Positions 44,079-52,545 of a stretch of 64,000 nt of DNA are shown here, piece by piece. The notes beneath the pieces are model-generated. The model did no database searches, was not told the origin of the DNA, and worked only from the letters and a program-made list of their open reading frames with translations. The position numbers and the translations under genes were made by a program. Origin of the DNA: Frigoribacterium faeni (GTDB lineage Bacteria; Actinomycetota; Actinomycetes; Actinomycetales; Microbacteriaceae); assembly GCF_011761235.1 (NCBI RefSeq), contig NZ_JAAOYW010000001.1, positions 992,781 through 1,056,780 on the forward strand. Direction: 5' to 3'. Within the stretch, counting starts at the first letter, position 1; the number at the start of each line of letters is the position of its first letter.

Positions 44079-45632
44079 ATGGTCATCAGTCGTCGCGCGT
44101 TCCTGACGGGGTCGGCCTCGGCGGCGGCCGTGGCGTTCCTCGCGGCGTGCACGACCGACGCCCCGACGCCCGCGCCGAGCACGCCGGGGCCGACCCCGAC
44201 GCCCTCCCCCACGGCGACGGCCACGCCGACCGCCGGGCCTGCTCCCTCGGCGTTCCGTCGCAGCAGCTGGGCCGACGACCCCTTCGCGCGCGGCTCGGGC
44301 AGCTACCTCACGACCTCGTCGAGCGCCGCCGACCGCGAGGCCCTGCGACGCCCCGTCGACGACCGGGTCTTCTTCGCCGGCGAGGCGACCGCGCGCACGG
44401 CCCCCGGCACCCTCGGCGGCGCCCGGGTCAGCGGGTTCGACGTGGCCGAGGCGGTCGCCGCCGTCGCCGAGCCGGGCGAGCGCATCGCCGTCGTCGGCGC
44501 GGGCATGGCGGGCGCCACGGCGGCCCGCAGCCTCGCCGGCCGCGGCTACGACGTCGTCGTGGTCGAGGCCCGCGACCGGGTCGGCGGCCGGGTGGCGACG
44601 CACACCGGCGACGACTGGCCGTTCCCCGTGCAGATGGGCGCCGCCTCCCTCGACGGCGAGGCCGCCGTCGCCCTCCGGGCCGCATTGGCCCTCGACCGGG
44701 TCGCGACGGTGCCCCTCGGCGACGCGCTCGAGGTGCGGTCGACCGCGGGGCAGGCGACGTCGCTCGGCGACGTGTCCGCCCGCTCGCTCTCGGCGGCCGC
44801 CGCCTGGGCCGACGACCAGGCGGCCGCCGTCACGGTCGGCCAGGCCGTCACGGGCGCGGGCGTCGGCCCCGAGCGGCAGTCGCTCGAGCCGGACTCCGCG
44901 GGGGTCTCCGACGCCGACCGCCTGCTCTTCGTGCTCGACGAGGCCCTGCCGGTGCGCTGGGGCGCGTCGGCCGACGACCTCGCCGAGCGGCAGGACTCCG
45001 GCGACGTCGCCGCGCAGGCCGCCGCCGACCCCGACGGGCTGTTCCCGCTGGGCACCCCGTTCGTCACCGGCGACCTGTCGGCGTTCGTCGAGGCCCAGCT
45101 CGACGGCCTCGACGTGCTGCCCGGCAGCACGGTCGCCCGCGTCCAGTACGGCGACCGCGGCGTCGGCCTGCGCCTCGCCACCGGCGAGAGCCTGTCGGTC
45201 GACCGCGTGGTGGTCACCCTGCCGCTCGGCGTGCTCAAGGAGGGCACGACCGAGTTCTCGCCCGAGCTGCCGACCGCCCACACGGCCGCCGTCGAGACCC
45301 TCGGCGTGGCCCAGCAGGAGGTGCTGTGGCTGCGCTTCGACGAGCGCGTGTGGAGCACGGAGGCGTCGGTGCTGACGGTCGTGGACGGCTCGTCGACCTG
45401 GCGCGTCTTCGTGAACCTGTTCCCCGCCACCGGCGAGCCCGTGATGGTGGCGCTGGCCGGCGGCGACGACGCCGTCGCGAGCCTCGAGCTGAGCGACGAC
45501 GAGGCCCTCGCCGACGCCCTCGCAGGCCTGGCGCCCTACCTCGACCTGGTGCCCGAGTCGTCGCCCGCGCCCGGCGACCCGTCGTCCACCGACGAGCCCG
45601 CCACCGGCGGCGCGGAGTCACCGGCAGCCTGA
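44079..45632 (+). CDS. Tat-exported lipoprotein flavin amine oxidase with apparently permuted domain order
   Basis: A 517-residue FAD enzyme. SRRAFLTG plus a hydrophobic run and AFLAAC (Cys 24) mark a twin-arginine lipoprotein signal. After a Pro/Thr linker come SSWADDPFARGSGSYL and DRVFFAGEAT...GTLGGARVSG (about residues 62-120). In known amine oxidases these form the C-terminal end of the FAD site. Only then comes the Rossmann motif VVGAGMAG (138-145) with VEARDRVGGRV, followed by VVTLPLGVLKEG (about 380) and the tail that normally leads into the moved segment. The order is thus that of a circular permutation. Substrate is unknown. The 3' end overlaps the convergent gene by 97 bp. Confidence 0.88.
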   Translation: MVISRRAFLTGSASAAAVAFLAACTTDAPTPAPSTPGPTPTPSPTATATPTAGPAPSAFRRSSWADDPFARGSGSYLTTSSSAADREALRRPVDDRVFFAGEATARTAPGTLGGARVSGFDVAEAVAAVAEPGERIAVVGAGMAGATAARSLAGRGYDVVVVEARDRVGGRVATHTGDDWPFPVQMGAASLDGEAAVALRAALALDRVATVPLGDALEVRSTAGQATSLGDVSARSLSAAAAWADDQAAAVTVGQAVTGAGVGPERQSLEPDSAGVSDADRLLFVLDEALPVRWGASADDLAERQDSGDVAAQAAADPDGLFPLGTPFVTGDLSAFVEAQLDGLDVLPGSTVARVQYGDRGVGLRLATGESLSVDRVVVTLPLGVLKEGTTEFSPELPTAHTAAVETLGVAQQEVLWLRFDERVWSTEASVLTVVDGSSTWRVFVNLFPATGEPVMVALAGGDDAVASLELSDDEALADALAGLAPYLDLVPESSPAPGDPSSTDEPATGGAESPAA

Positions 45633-46414
45633 GCCCCGGCAGCCTGGGCCCCGCCGGCCCGAGCCCCCGTGCCCGCCGACGCCGCGGCGCCCGCGCCGAC
45701 GTCGAGCGCCCCGCCGGCGTCGAGCGCCCCGCCTGCCTCGACCACCCCGCCGGCCCCCCGCCGCAGCAGCAGCAGCACGCTCGGCCGCGGCCCGGGCCGC
45801 AGGTGGCTGAGCGCGATCAGCCCGCTCATCACCCCGACGATGACGCCGAGCGCGATGGCGTTGTACATGACGAACTCGTCGGGCCAGCGCACCTGCGCCG
45901 GGTCGAGGAAGAAGTACGGGTACCACCCGACGTCCGCCCCGCGGACGATCGTCGCGATGCCCCAGACGACCGGGAAGACGAGGACGACCGACAGGATCGA
46001 CCAGCTGACCCGGGTGCGGCCCGGGGCGAGGACCCAGTCGACGACGAGGAACCCGGGGATCCAGAAGTGCAGCACCTGGGTCGACCAGGGCACCCCGATC
46101 GCGAAGTCGTTGCTGAGCGACTCGACGAGGATGACGCCGTAGACGATGCCCGACACGACCACGTACGTCGTGACGAGCGCGTGCACGGCGGCGAACGCCC
46201 GCCCCTCGCGCCGGCCCCGCAGCGCCAGCACGCCCGAGACGGCGAGCACGACGACGTTCGCGATGTTGCTCTGCTGCGTGAAGTACGCGAAGTAGTTGAG
46301 CGTCGAGAAGGTCGAGAAGCCGAGCACGTAGACGAAGTACGACACGAGCGCCGCGGCGCCCAGGGCGGCGACGACGAGGCGCAGCACGCCGACGACTGTT
46401 CGCACCCTGTTCAC
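45536..46414 (-). CDS. Pr6Pr-type membrane protein
   Basis: A 292-residue protein with six hydrophobic helices and the family-like NYFAYFTQQSNIANVVVLAV, VPWSTQVLHFWIPGFLVVDW and WYPYFFLDP segments, typical of Pr6Pr (FAR-17a/AIG1-related) membrane proteins. The last 75 residues are a low-complexity Ala/Gly/Ser tail that overlaps the amine oxidase coding end on the opposite strand. GTG start at 46414. Function unknown. Confidence 0.85.
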   Translation of the reverse strand: MNRVRTVVGVLRLVVAALGAAALVSYFVYVLGFSTFSTLNYFAYFTQQSNIANVVVLAVSGVLALRGRREGRAFAAVHALVTTYVVVSGIVYGVILVESLSNDFAIGVPWSTQVLHFWIPGFLVVDWVLAPGRTRVSWSILSVVLVFPVVWGIATIVRGADVGWYPYFFLDPAQVRWPDEFVMYNAIALGVIVGVMSGLIALSHLRPGPRPSVLLLLRRGAGGVVEAGGALDAGGALDVGAGAAASAGTGARAGGAQAAGAQAAGDSAPPVAGSSVDDGSPGAGDDSGTRSR

Positions 46415-46475
46415 TCGCTCCTGGTAGCGCGGGGACGCCTCGGGTGGCCTCCCGTGCAGACGACGACCCTACTAG

Positions 46476-46513
46476 GACGGGCCGGTCTCCCCCTGCGGGG
46501 AGACCGGCCCGTC
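46476..46513 (-). terminator. perfect 17-bp stem with tetraloop
   Basis: GACGGGCCGGTCTCCCC pairs with GGGGAGACCGGCCCGTC across CTGC. It follows the aldo-keto reductase gene on the minus strand. Confidence 0.9.
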
Positions 46514-46576
46514 GGCACAGCCGGGGCCCGGCCGACGCGCGCCGGCCCGAGGGCGGGACGCGTCGGCCGGGAGGCG

Positions 46577-47416
46577 TCAGCTGGGGATGTAGTCGAACGT
46601 GTCGGGGTCGGGGCCGGTGCGCTCGTTCTTGTCGAGGTCGGTGATCGCCGCGACGTCCGACTCGGTGAGCTCGAAGTCGAAGAGCGCGAAGTTCTCCTCG
46701 ACGCGCGAGCGCGTCACCGACTTCGGGAACACGATGTCGCCGCGCTGCACGTGCCAGCGGAGCGTGACCTGGGCCGTCGAGCGGCCGACGCGCTCGGCGA
46801 TCTCGACGAGGGTCGGGTCGTCGAGCACCTTGCCCTGGGCGATGGGCGACCAGGCCTCGGTGTGGATGCCGTGCTCGACGCCGAAGAGGCGCAGCGAGTC
46901 GTTGGCGAGGTAGGGGTGCACCTCGATCTGGTTGACGGCGGGGACGACGTCGCCCTCGTCGAGGAGGCGCTGCAGGTGCGCCTGCTGGAAGTTCGAGACG
47001 CCGATGGCCTTGGCGCGGCCGGAGGCGTGGATCTCCTCCAGGGCCTTCCAGGTCTCGAGGTAGTCGACGTCGGTGGTCGGCAGCGGCCAGTGGATGAGGA
47101 ACAGGTCGACGTAGTCGCTCTGCAGCGCCTCGAGGGTGCCGTCGAAGGCCTTGAGCGCGTCGTCGCGGCGGTGGAACCCGTTGTTGAGCTTCGAGGTCAC
47201 GAAGACGTCGGAGCGGTCGAGGTCGGAGGCGCGGATGGCCTCGCCGACGCCCGCCTCGTTGCCGTACATCTGGGCGGTGTCGATGTGGCGGTAGCCGACC
47301 TCGAGGGCCGTGAGCGTCGCGTCCTTCGTCTGGTCGGGCTCGACCTGGTAGACGCCGAAGCCGAGCTGGGGGATCTCGACGCCGTTGTTCAGGGTGATGG
47401 TGGGGATCGTGGTCAT
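46577..47416 (-). CDS. aldo/keto reductase (2,5-diketo-D-gluconate reductase group)
   Basis: A 279-residue NADPH-dependent reductase of the AKR5 type. The tetrad is visible in HIDTAQMYGNE (Asp, Tyr), FVTSKLNNG (Lys) and DLFLIHWPLP (His); cofactor binding is in VFPKSVTRSRVEEN. The upstream region has no SD-like surprise: ATG 47416 follows GGGCTGATGACC. Physiological substrate unknown. Confidence 0.94.
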   Translation of the reverse strand: MTTIPTITLNNGVEIPQLGFGVYQVEPDQTKDATLTALEVGYRHIDTAQMYGNEAGVGEAIRASDLDRSDVFVTSKLNNGFHRRDDALKAFDGTLEALQSDYVDLFLIHWPLPTTDVDYLETWKALEEIHASGRAKAIGVSNFQQAHLQRLLDEGDVVPAVNQIEVHPYLANDSLRLFGVEHGIHTEAWSPIAQGKVLDDPTLVEIAERVGRSTAQVTLRWHVQRGDIVFPKSVTRSRVEENFALFDFELTESDVAAITDLDKNERTGPDPDTFDYIPS

Positions 47417-47794
47417 CAGCCCATCGAACCACCGCCTCCACGGGCGTTCCCAGCCAGGTCGCCGACCGGGCCTGGTGCTCCCGGCCTCGGCGTGTTACCG
47501 TTGCAGGTCGCTTGGCAACGATCCTCTCAGATCGTTCCCGACTCACGGCCCGTCGTCCACACGCAGGCCGAGTCGAACAGCCTGCAGACCTCGTCTGCAG
47601 TCTCGAGTGCACCACCGGTCCGAGCCCCATCCGCTCGGCTGCTCACCGGTCGCTGCCCGAGACGAGGCCCGACCAGGCTCCCTGAGCCTGAGGACATCCG
47701 TCCGCCCCACCGCCGAGAACGGCGGTCCACGCACGCCCCGCGCTGCGTGCCACGACGCTGAGCAACACAGCACACATCGAAGAAGAGAACACGC
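47417..47794. other. 378-bp intergenic region upstream of the small OB protein
   Basis: It holds the aldo-keto reductase promoter on the left. GTTGC-N10-GCAAC (about 47500-47519) and AACGATC-CTCTCA-GATCGTT (47517-47536) are adjacent dyads. Then comes about 250 bp without a supported gene that is probably the long 5' leader of the gene at 47795. An ORF across it has no coding character. Confidence 0.5.
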
Positions 47795-48076
47795 ATGAAC
47801 GAGAACATCATCACCCTCACGGGCACGGTCACCACCGCGCCCGTCCTGTCCACCGCCCGCCTCGCCGAGTTCGTCGTCGTCGACGCGTCCGGCGCCGAGT
47901 TCGTCGTCCGCGCCTGGAGCGACGTCGTCACCGACGACGTCCACGTCGGCGCCGTCGTCACCGTCGAGGGCGCCCAGGGCTGGGTCATCCCCGGCCGCAG
48001 CTGGCGCCGCGAGCCGAGCCGCACCATCGTGCAGGCGTACGCCGTCGGCGCCCACGCGCTCGCGCTGGCCGCGTAG
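47795..48076 (+). CDS. small OB-fold, SSB-like protein
   Basis: A 93-residue product starting MNENIITLTGTVTTAPVLST, which resembles the first strands of single-stranded DNA-binding proteins. The rest is a short beta barrel without the usual dimerisation part or the acidic C-terminal tip of SSB. The ATG follows CGAAGAAGAGAACACGC. It may bind nucleic acid, but the family link is by pattern only. Confidence 0.65.
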   Translation: MNENIITLTGTVTTAPVLSTARLAEFVVVDASGAEFVVRAWSDVVTDDVHVGAVVTVEGAQGWVIPGRSWRREPSRTIVQAYAVGAHALALAA

Positions 48077-48084
48077 GCGGGCCT

Positions 48085-48109
48085 CGAGGAGGCGCGTCCC
48101 GCCTCCTCG
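48085..48109 (+). terminator. hairpin made of two GAGGAGGCG words
   Basis: CGAGGAGGCG pairs with CGCCTCCTCG across CGTCC, 9 bp after the stop of the small OB protein. Confidence 0.75.
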
Positions 48110-48166
48110 GGTCCGGTCGCGCCACGGCTCCGGCCGGCACCGCACCGCGCCACACCACGACGCACC

Positions 48167-48210
48167 ACGACGAGAGGCCCCGCTGCACGCGCAGCGGGGC
48201 CTCTCGTCGT
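48167..48210. terminator. perfect 20-bp bidirectional terminator
   Basis: ACGACGAGAGGCCCCGCTGC pairs with its complement across ACGC. It separates the convergent OB-protein and EEP-nuclease genes. Confidence 0.9.
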
Positions 48211-48233
48211 CGTGGCCCGGGGCAGGGAGCCGG

Positions 48234-48935
48234 CTAGGCCGTGACGAGCCCCGTCGCCCGCACGAGGATCGGCCGGTGGTCGCTGACGCCGGCCGGCAGC
48301 GTGACGACGTCCTCGATGGTGAGGTCGTAGCTCGTCGCGAAGTCGAAGTGCCCCTTGACGTACTTGTAGCCGAGGTAGGTCGGCGTGCTGCTGCGGGTCA
48401 GCACGAAGCCGTCGCGCTCGATGCGCTTCTTCAGCCCGCCGTGGAACCACGGGTAGTTGAAGTCGCCGACCATGAGCATCGGCGCGCCGGGGGCGAGCGC
48501 CCGCATGAGCTGGTGGGCCGACTCGACCTGCTTCTTGCGCAGGGCGTTCGTGGCCGTCAGCGGGGCGGCGTGGAACGAGCCGATCAGCACGTCCTGCCCC
48601 GAGACGCGGTCGTGCAGGTGCATGGCGAGCAGGCGCTCGTGCGCCGGCGACATGACCCGGTCGTGCATGCTCTTCTTCAGCGCGTAGACGTTGGTGCCGA
48701 GCAGCTCGAACCGCGACCGGCGGTAGTAGGCCGCGAGGCCCAGCCGGTTGTTGCGGGTCGCCGCGGCCAGCGAGAACTCGCCGAACTCGTCGGGGATGTC
48801 CTTCGTGTCGGCCTCCTGCAGGCAGAGCACGTCGGCGTCGTGGTCCTCTGCCAGGGCCCGGATCTCGCCCTTGGCCGTGTGCTCGCGCAGGTTGTAGCTC
48901 ACCACGCGCATGGTGTTGCCGCTCTGTCCAGTCAC
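48234..48935 (-). CDS. endonuclease/exonuclease/phosphatase family protein
   Basis: A 233-residue metal-dependent phosphoesterase with VVSYNLREH, VLCLQEADT, GSFHAAPLT, LMVGDFNYPW and VSDHRPILV, the EEP catalytic and metal residues in order. It could act on nucleic acid, phospholipid or inositol phosphate. GTG at 48935 has TAGGTT eight bases upstream (leaderless-like); ATG at 48911 is an alternative start. Confidence 0.9.
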   Translation of the reverse strand: MTGQSGNTMRVVSYNLREHTAKGEIRALAEDHDADVLCLQEADTKDIPDEFGEFSLAAATRNNRLGLAAYYRRSRFELLGTNVYALKKSMHDRVMSPAHERLLAMHLHDRVSGQDVLIGSFHAAPLTATNALRKKQVESAHQLMRALAPGAPMLMVGDFNYPWFHGGLKKRIERDGFVLTRSSTPTYLGYKYVKGHFDFATSYDLTIEDVVTLPAGVSDHRPILVRATGLVTA

Positions 48936-49019
48936 GAGTGTCGAACCTAGTCCCTCCGTGTTCCCGACAGGTGGACCCTTCGCTCAGAGGACGACGCGCC
49001 GCGGCGCGGGCGACGGACG

Positions 49020-49065
49020 AGGAGGCGGTCCGCACCCTCCCGAGGGAACGTGCGGACCGCCTCCT
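49020..49065 (-). terminator. 16-bp stem after the subtilase gene
   Basis: AGGAGGCGGTCCGCAC pairs with GTGCGGACCGCCTCCT around a 14-base loop that itself contains CCCTC/GAGGG. It lies just after the subtilase stop. Confidence 0.88.
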
Positions 49066-49102
49066 GCGCCGTCAGCTCACGCCGTCAGCCCGTGGCCCGG
49101 GC

Positions 49103-52100
49103 TCAGCGCCAGGGCAGGCCGGGGAACCAGTGGTGGAACAGGTCGCCGATGGCGTTCCAGATCCAGCCGATCAGGCCGGGCAGGTCGAACCCGCCGTGGC
49201 CCGGTCCGCCGTGGCCGGGGCCGCCGGGCTCCCCCGGGCCGGGGCCCGGGTCGGTCGGCGTCTCGGGCTCCTCGCCGGTGGTGACCGTGAGGTAGCTCGC
49301 CGTGCCCGTGTCGCCGTAGACGACGCGGCCGAGGTAGCTGCTCTCGTACGCGAGGCCGGACCAGGAGGCGGTGACCGTCGTGGTCTCGCCGAGGCCGGCC
49401 TCGAGCACGGCCGGGTCGAGGGCGAGGCCGCCCTGGGCCGCGGCCGGGTCGAGGAGGTACGACGTCAGCGTGTAGCCGAGGTCGCCGGCGCCCGAGTAGA
49501 AGTCGACGAGCAGCACGTACTCGCCTGCCTCCGGGGCCTCGACGTCGAGCTGCTCGTCGGCCGAGCCCGTGGCCGCCGCGTCGACCAGCTCGTCGGGCTG
49601 GCCCGACGCGTCGGCCGTGTAGAGCAGCAGGTCGAGGTCGGCCGTGTCCTCGGCGGAGTCGAGCACGAAGCGGGCGTGCGTCGTGCCCTCGGCGACCGTC
49701 AGCGGCACCTGGGCCGCGTCGGCGCCGGCCGTGCCGGAGCCCGTCGCGACCTGGCCGAGGGCGAGGCCCTCGGCGCCGAGCGGCAGCGACAGGGCGTCGC
49801 CGGCGGTCACGTCGACCGTGGCCTCGCCCGTCACGCCGGTGCCGGCGAACTCGGCGGCGACGTCGAGCTGCACGGGGCGCACCGCGAGGGGGCTCCGGGC
49901 GTCACGGGTGCCGTCGGTCCAGGTGAGGTACCCGGTGGCGAACGCGTCGAGCGCGGCGGTGGTGCGGGTGAAGGTGACCGTGTAGTCCTGCGTCTCGCCC
50001 GCCTCCCCGAAGGTCAGCGTCGACGGCGAGACCGCGGCGGTGACGCCGGCCATCTCGACCGGCTCGGCCGTCCAGGTGCCGGGGCCCGTCGCCGTGACCG
50101 ACCGGGTGACCGTCGTCGTGCCCGCGAGCGAGCCGACGCTGATCGACGGCAGGTTGAGCGACGAGTCGGTGCCCTCGACCGTGTCGATCGAGTCGACGTA
50201 CGCCTGCCAGTCGGCCGACCCGCTGCGGTACAGCAGGCCGGGGTCGAGGAACGCGGTGGGGTCGACGTGGCCGGCGCCCTGGGCGAAGACGTCCTGCGTG
50301 GGGGCGCCGTCGGCGCCGACGAGGTCGTAGGCGGTGGTCATCATCGCCGACTTCACCTCGGCCGGGGTCCAGTCGGGGTGCACCGTGCGCGAGAGGTACA
50401 GCGCCGCGAGGCCCGCGACGTGCGGGGACGACATCGACGTGCCCGAGAGGAACTCGTAGCTGCCGGGCTCGCCCGCGGCGTTGGCGCCGTCGGCGAGGAT
50501 CGCGACGCCGGGCGCCGAGATGTCGGGCTTGAGCAGGTTGCCGCCGTCGGCCGTCACCGGGCCGCGCGACGAGAAGCCGGCGATCTGCGGGGTGGCGGGC
50601 TCGGGCAGGCCGGCCGGGTTGCCGTCGACCAGGGTGACCGTCGCGCCCTCGGTGGCCGCGTAGGCGTGCAGGGCGTCGTGGGCGGCCGCGTCGACGTGGA
50701 CCGTCGGCACGCTGTGCTCGTCGAGGTCGACCGAGCTGGGGGTCGGGTTCACGAGCAGCATGCCGACGCCGCCGATGCGGTCGACCTCGGCGCTCTTCGC
50801 GACCCGGTCGTAGACGCCGCGGTCGCAGAGCACGACCGCGCCGGCGGCCGTGGCCGCGTCCGCGTCGAGCGAGTCGGGGCGGCAGAGCGCCGCGTCCTCC
50901 GCCGAGGCGCCGTCGACCGCGAGGGTCGCCGCGTCGACGAGGGGGCCGCTGACGCCCTCGGTGCCGGTCGGCACCGTGATGCTGCCGCCGAGGTACGACT
51001 GGCCGTCGCCGGTCAGCGCGGTGGCCGCGTAGCTCGGCACCGTGCTCGCGGCGACCGTGGTGATCCACGGCGCGGCGTTGTCGGCCGTGGTCGGCGCGGG
51101 GCCGTCGTTGCCGGCCGAGGCGGCCACGAAGACGCCGGCCGAGGCCGCGCCGAGGAACGCCTGGTCGGTGGCCGAGAAGGTGCTCGTCGCCCCGCCGCCG
51201 CCGATCGAGTAGTTGATGACGTCGACGCCGTCGGTCACCGCGGCCTCGATGGCCGCGACGAGGTCGAGCGTCGCGCAGCCGTCGTCGTCCGTGCCGACGC
51301 GGTCGGGACCGTCCCAGCAGACCTTGTACGCCGCGATCTTGGCGGCCGGGGCGACGCCCGAGATGGTGCCGAAGTCGCGGTCGCCGATGGTCACCTCGAC
51401 GTCGGCGTTGCCCGCCGCGGTCGAGGCCGTGTGCGAGCCGTGGCCGTTGCCGTCGCGGGGCGAGAGGTACTCGCCCTGTTCCTCGGTGCCGATGTTGCCG
51501 ACGCCGAAGCCGTCGACGAAGTACCGGGCGCCGATGAGCTTCGTGTTGCAGTCGGAGGCGGTGAACTGCACGCCCGTCTGGCACACGCCGGTGAAGGTGC
51601 CGCCGTCGCCCTTGTCGTAGACGATCGAGTCGCCGTCGAGGTGCGGTTCGGCGCTGTCCTGCTCGCCGAGGGCGTCGCCCGCGAACGAGGCGTTGCCCGC
51701 CGCGATGCCCGAGTCGATGATGCCCACGACCACGCCGTCGCCGGCCGCGTCGCGCCCGCCGATCTCGTCCCAGACGCCGCCGTTGCCCTCGGCGTCGCCG
51801 AGCCCGAGGAACTCGGTCGAGGGCGTCGCCTGCAGCTTGAGCAGCTCGTTCTTCGACACCGCCGCGACCGACGGGTCGGCGGCCAGCGCCCGCGCCTGGT
51901 CGGCGCTCAGGTCGGCGGCGAACGCGTTCGTCGTCACCGAGAAGTGCGCGTCGACGGTGGCGCCGACGGCCTGGGCGACGTCGGCCTGGGTCTGCTCGAG
52001 GTGCTCGGACCACTCCTGCACCGGCGCGGCCTGCGCGTCGAGGCGCGCGCCCTCGGGGGCCGCGGTGCGGGCGAAGCCCGCCTTGCCGCCCTCGTAGGTC

Positions 52101-52291
52101 GCGGCCGCGGGCTCGCGCAGGGTGACGATGTACGAGCCGCTCGAGAACTGCGAGTCGCCGACCACGGCCGGGCCGTCGGCGGCGAGGGCCGAGGTGGCCG
52201 GCAGCGCGACGACGCCCGCGGCGACGAGTCCCGAGATGAGCAGGGCGGAGAGTGGAGCCTTCGGCCGCCGTCGGCCGGACGTTGTGATCAC
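49103..52291 (-). CDS. secreted subtilisin-like serine protease (S8) with PA domain
   Basis: A 1062-residue exoprotease. A signal peptide ends near SALAADGP. An I9-type prodomain spans about residues 50-155 (YIVTLREPAAAT...VSKNELLKLQ). The catalytic triad is Asp in VVGIIDSGIA, His in GNGHGSHTASTA and Ser in LSGTSMSSPHVAGLAAL. A PA domain is inserted between His and Ser. The C-terminal 400 residues are beta-rich domains, ending in a Pro/Gly linker and GWIWNAIGDLFHHWFPG. No sortase signal is visible. GTG at 52291 has GGAAGGCACCCT upstream. The architecture resembles plant-associated actinobacterial subtilases. Confidence 0.95.
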   Translation of the reverse strand: MITTSGRRRPKAPLSALLISGLVAAGVVALPATSALAADGPAVVGDSQFSSGSYIVTLREPAAATYEGGKAGFARTAAPEGARLDAQAAPVQEWSEHLEQTQADVAQAVGATVDAHFSVTTNAFAADLSADQARALAADPSVAAVSKNELLKLQATPSTEFLGLGDAEGNGGVWDEIGGRDAAGDGVVVGIIDSGIAAGNASFAGDALGEQDSAEPHLDGDSIVYDKGDGGTFTGVCQTGVQFTASDCNTKLIGARYFVDGFGVGNIGTEEQGEYLSPRDGNGHGSHTASTAAGNADVEVTIGDRDFGTISGVAPAAKIAAYKVCWDGPDRVGTDDDGCATLDLVAAIEAAVTDGVDVINYSIGGGGATSTFSATDQAFLGAASAGVFVAASAGNDGPAPTTADNAAPWITTVAASTVPSYAATALTGDGQSYLGGSITVPTGTEGVSGPLVDAATLAVDGASAEDAALCRPDSLDADAATAAGAVVLCDRGVYDRVAKSAEVDRIGGVGMLLVNPTPSSVDLDEHSVPTVHVDAAAHDALHAYAATEGATVTLVDGNPAGLPEPATPQIAGFSSRGPVTADGGNLLKPDISAPGVAILADGANAAGEPGSYEFLSGTSMSSPHVAGLAALYLSRTVHPDWTPAEVKSAMMTTAYDLVGADGAPTQDVFAQGAGHVDPTAFLDPGLLYRSGSADWQAYVDSIDTVEGTDSSLNLPSISVGSLAGTTTVTRSVTATGPGTWTAEPVEMAGVTAAVSPSTLTFGEAGETQDYTVTFTRTTAALDAFATGYLTWTDGTRDARSPLAVRPVQLDVAAEFAGTGVTGEATVDVTAGDALSLPLGAEGLALGQVATGSGTAGADAAQVPLTVAEGTTHARFVLDSAEDTADLDLLLYTADASGQPDELVDAAATGSADEQLDVEAPEAGEYVLLVDFYSGAGDLGYTLTSYLLDPAAAQGGLALDPAVLEAGLGETTTVTASWSGLAYESSYLGRVVYGDTGTASYLTVTTGEEPETPTDPGPGPGEPGGPGHGGPGHGGFDLPGLIGWIWNAIGDLFHHWFPGLPWR

Positions 52292-52545
52292 AGGGTGCCT
52301 TCCGGATGCCGCACCCGGTCGGGCACGGTCGATCCGTAAGAGTTACCTGAGAATTCGACGCCCCTCAACCGGGGGGCATGGCCGGTCGCGGCCACTGGCC
52401 GGGTTCGGCCAGATGATTTACACGGTGGCACCCGAACGGGGTACACGCGGTCCCCCACGATGCCCACTGGACAGGCCCGCCGTGCCGACCCGCGCCTCCT
52501 GCGGGGTACGACCCGAGGAGGCGCGGGTCGGGTGCAGCCCGGAGC
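52292..52545. promoter_or_regulatory. subtilase promoter region with a lone repeat half-site
   Basis: The minus strand reads GTCGAATTCTCAGGTAACTC then TTACGG before the subtilase start. The first 15 bases match one arm of the array A/B element, without a partner arm 86 bp away on either side. AT-richer DNA near 52415-52430 may be promoter sequence. A regulator terminator is at 52486-52530. Confidence 0.45.
52486..52530 (-). terminator. perfect 15-bp stem after the LuxR-type regulator
   Basis: CGACCCGCGCCTCCT pairs with AGGAGGCGCGGGTCG across a 15-base loop. The arms hold the GAGGAGGCG word. Confidence 0.88.

Noticed and set aside
42798-45281. 827-codon minus-strand ORF opposite the hydrolase and amine oxidase genes
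   Set aside because: Antisense shadow; the plus-strand genes have clear catalytic motifs.
47385-47798. 137-codon ORF before the small OB protein
   Set aside because: Composition is unlike neighbouring genes, it has no ribosome site, and it overlaps the promoter and dyads of both flanking genes.
48938-52339. 1133-codon ORF opposite the subtilase gene
   Set aside because: It mirrors the real gene, lacks domains and has the Gly/Arg/Val composition of a high-GC antisense shadow.
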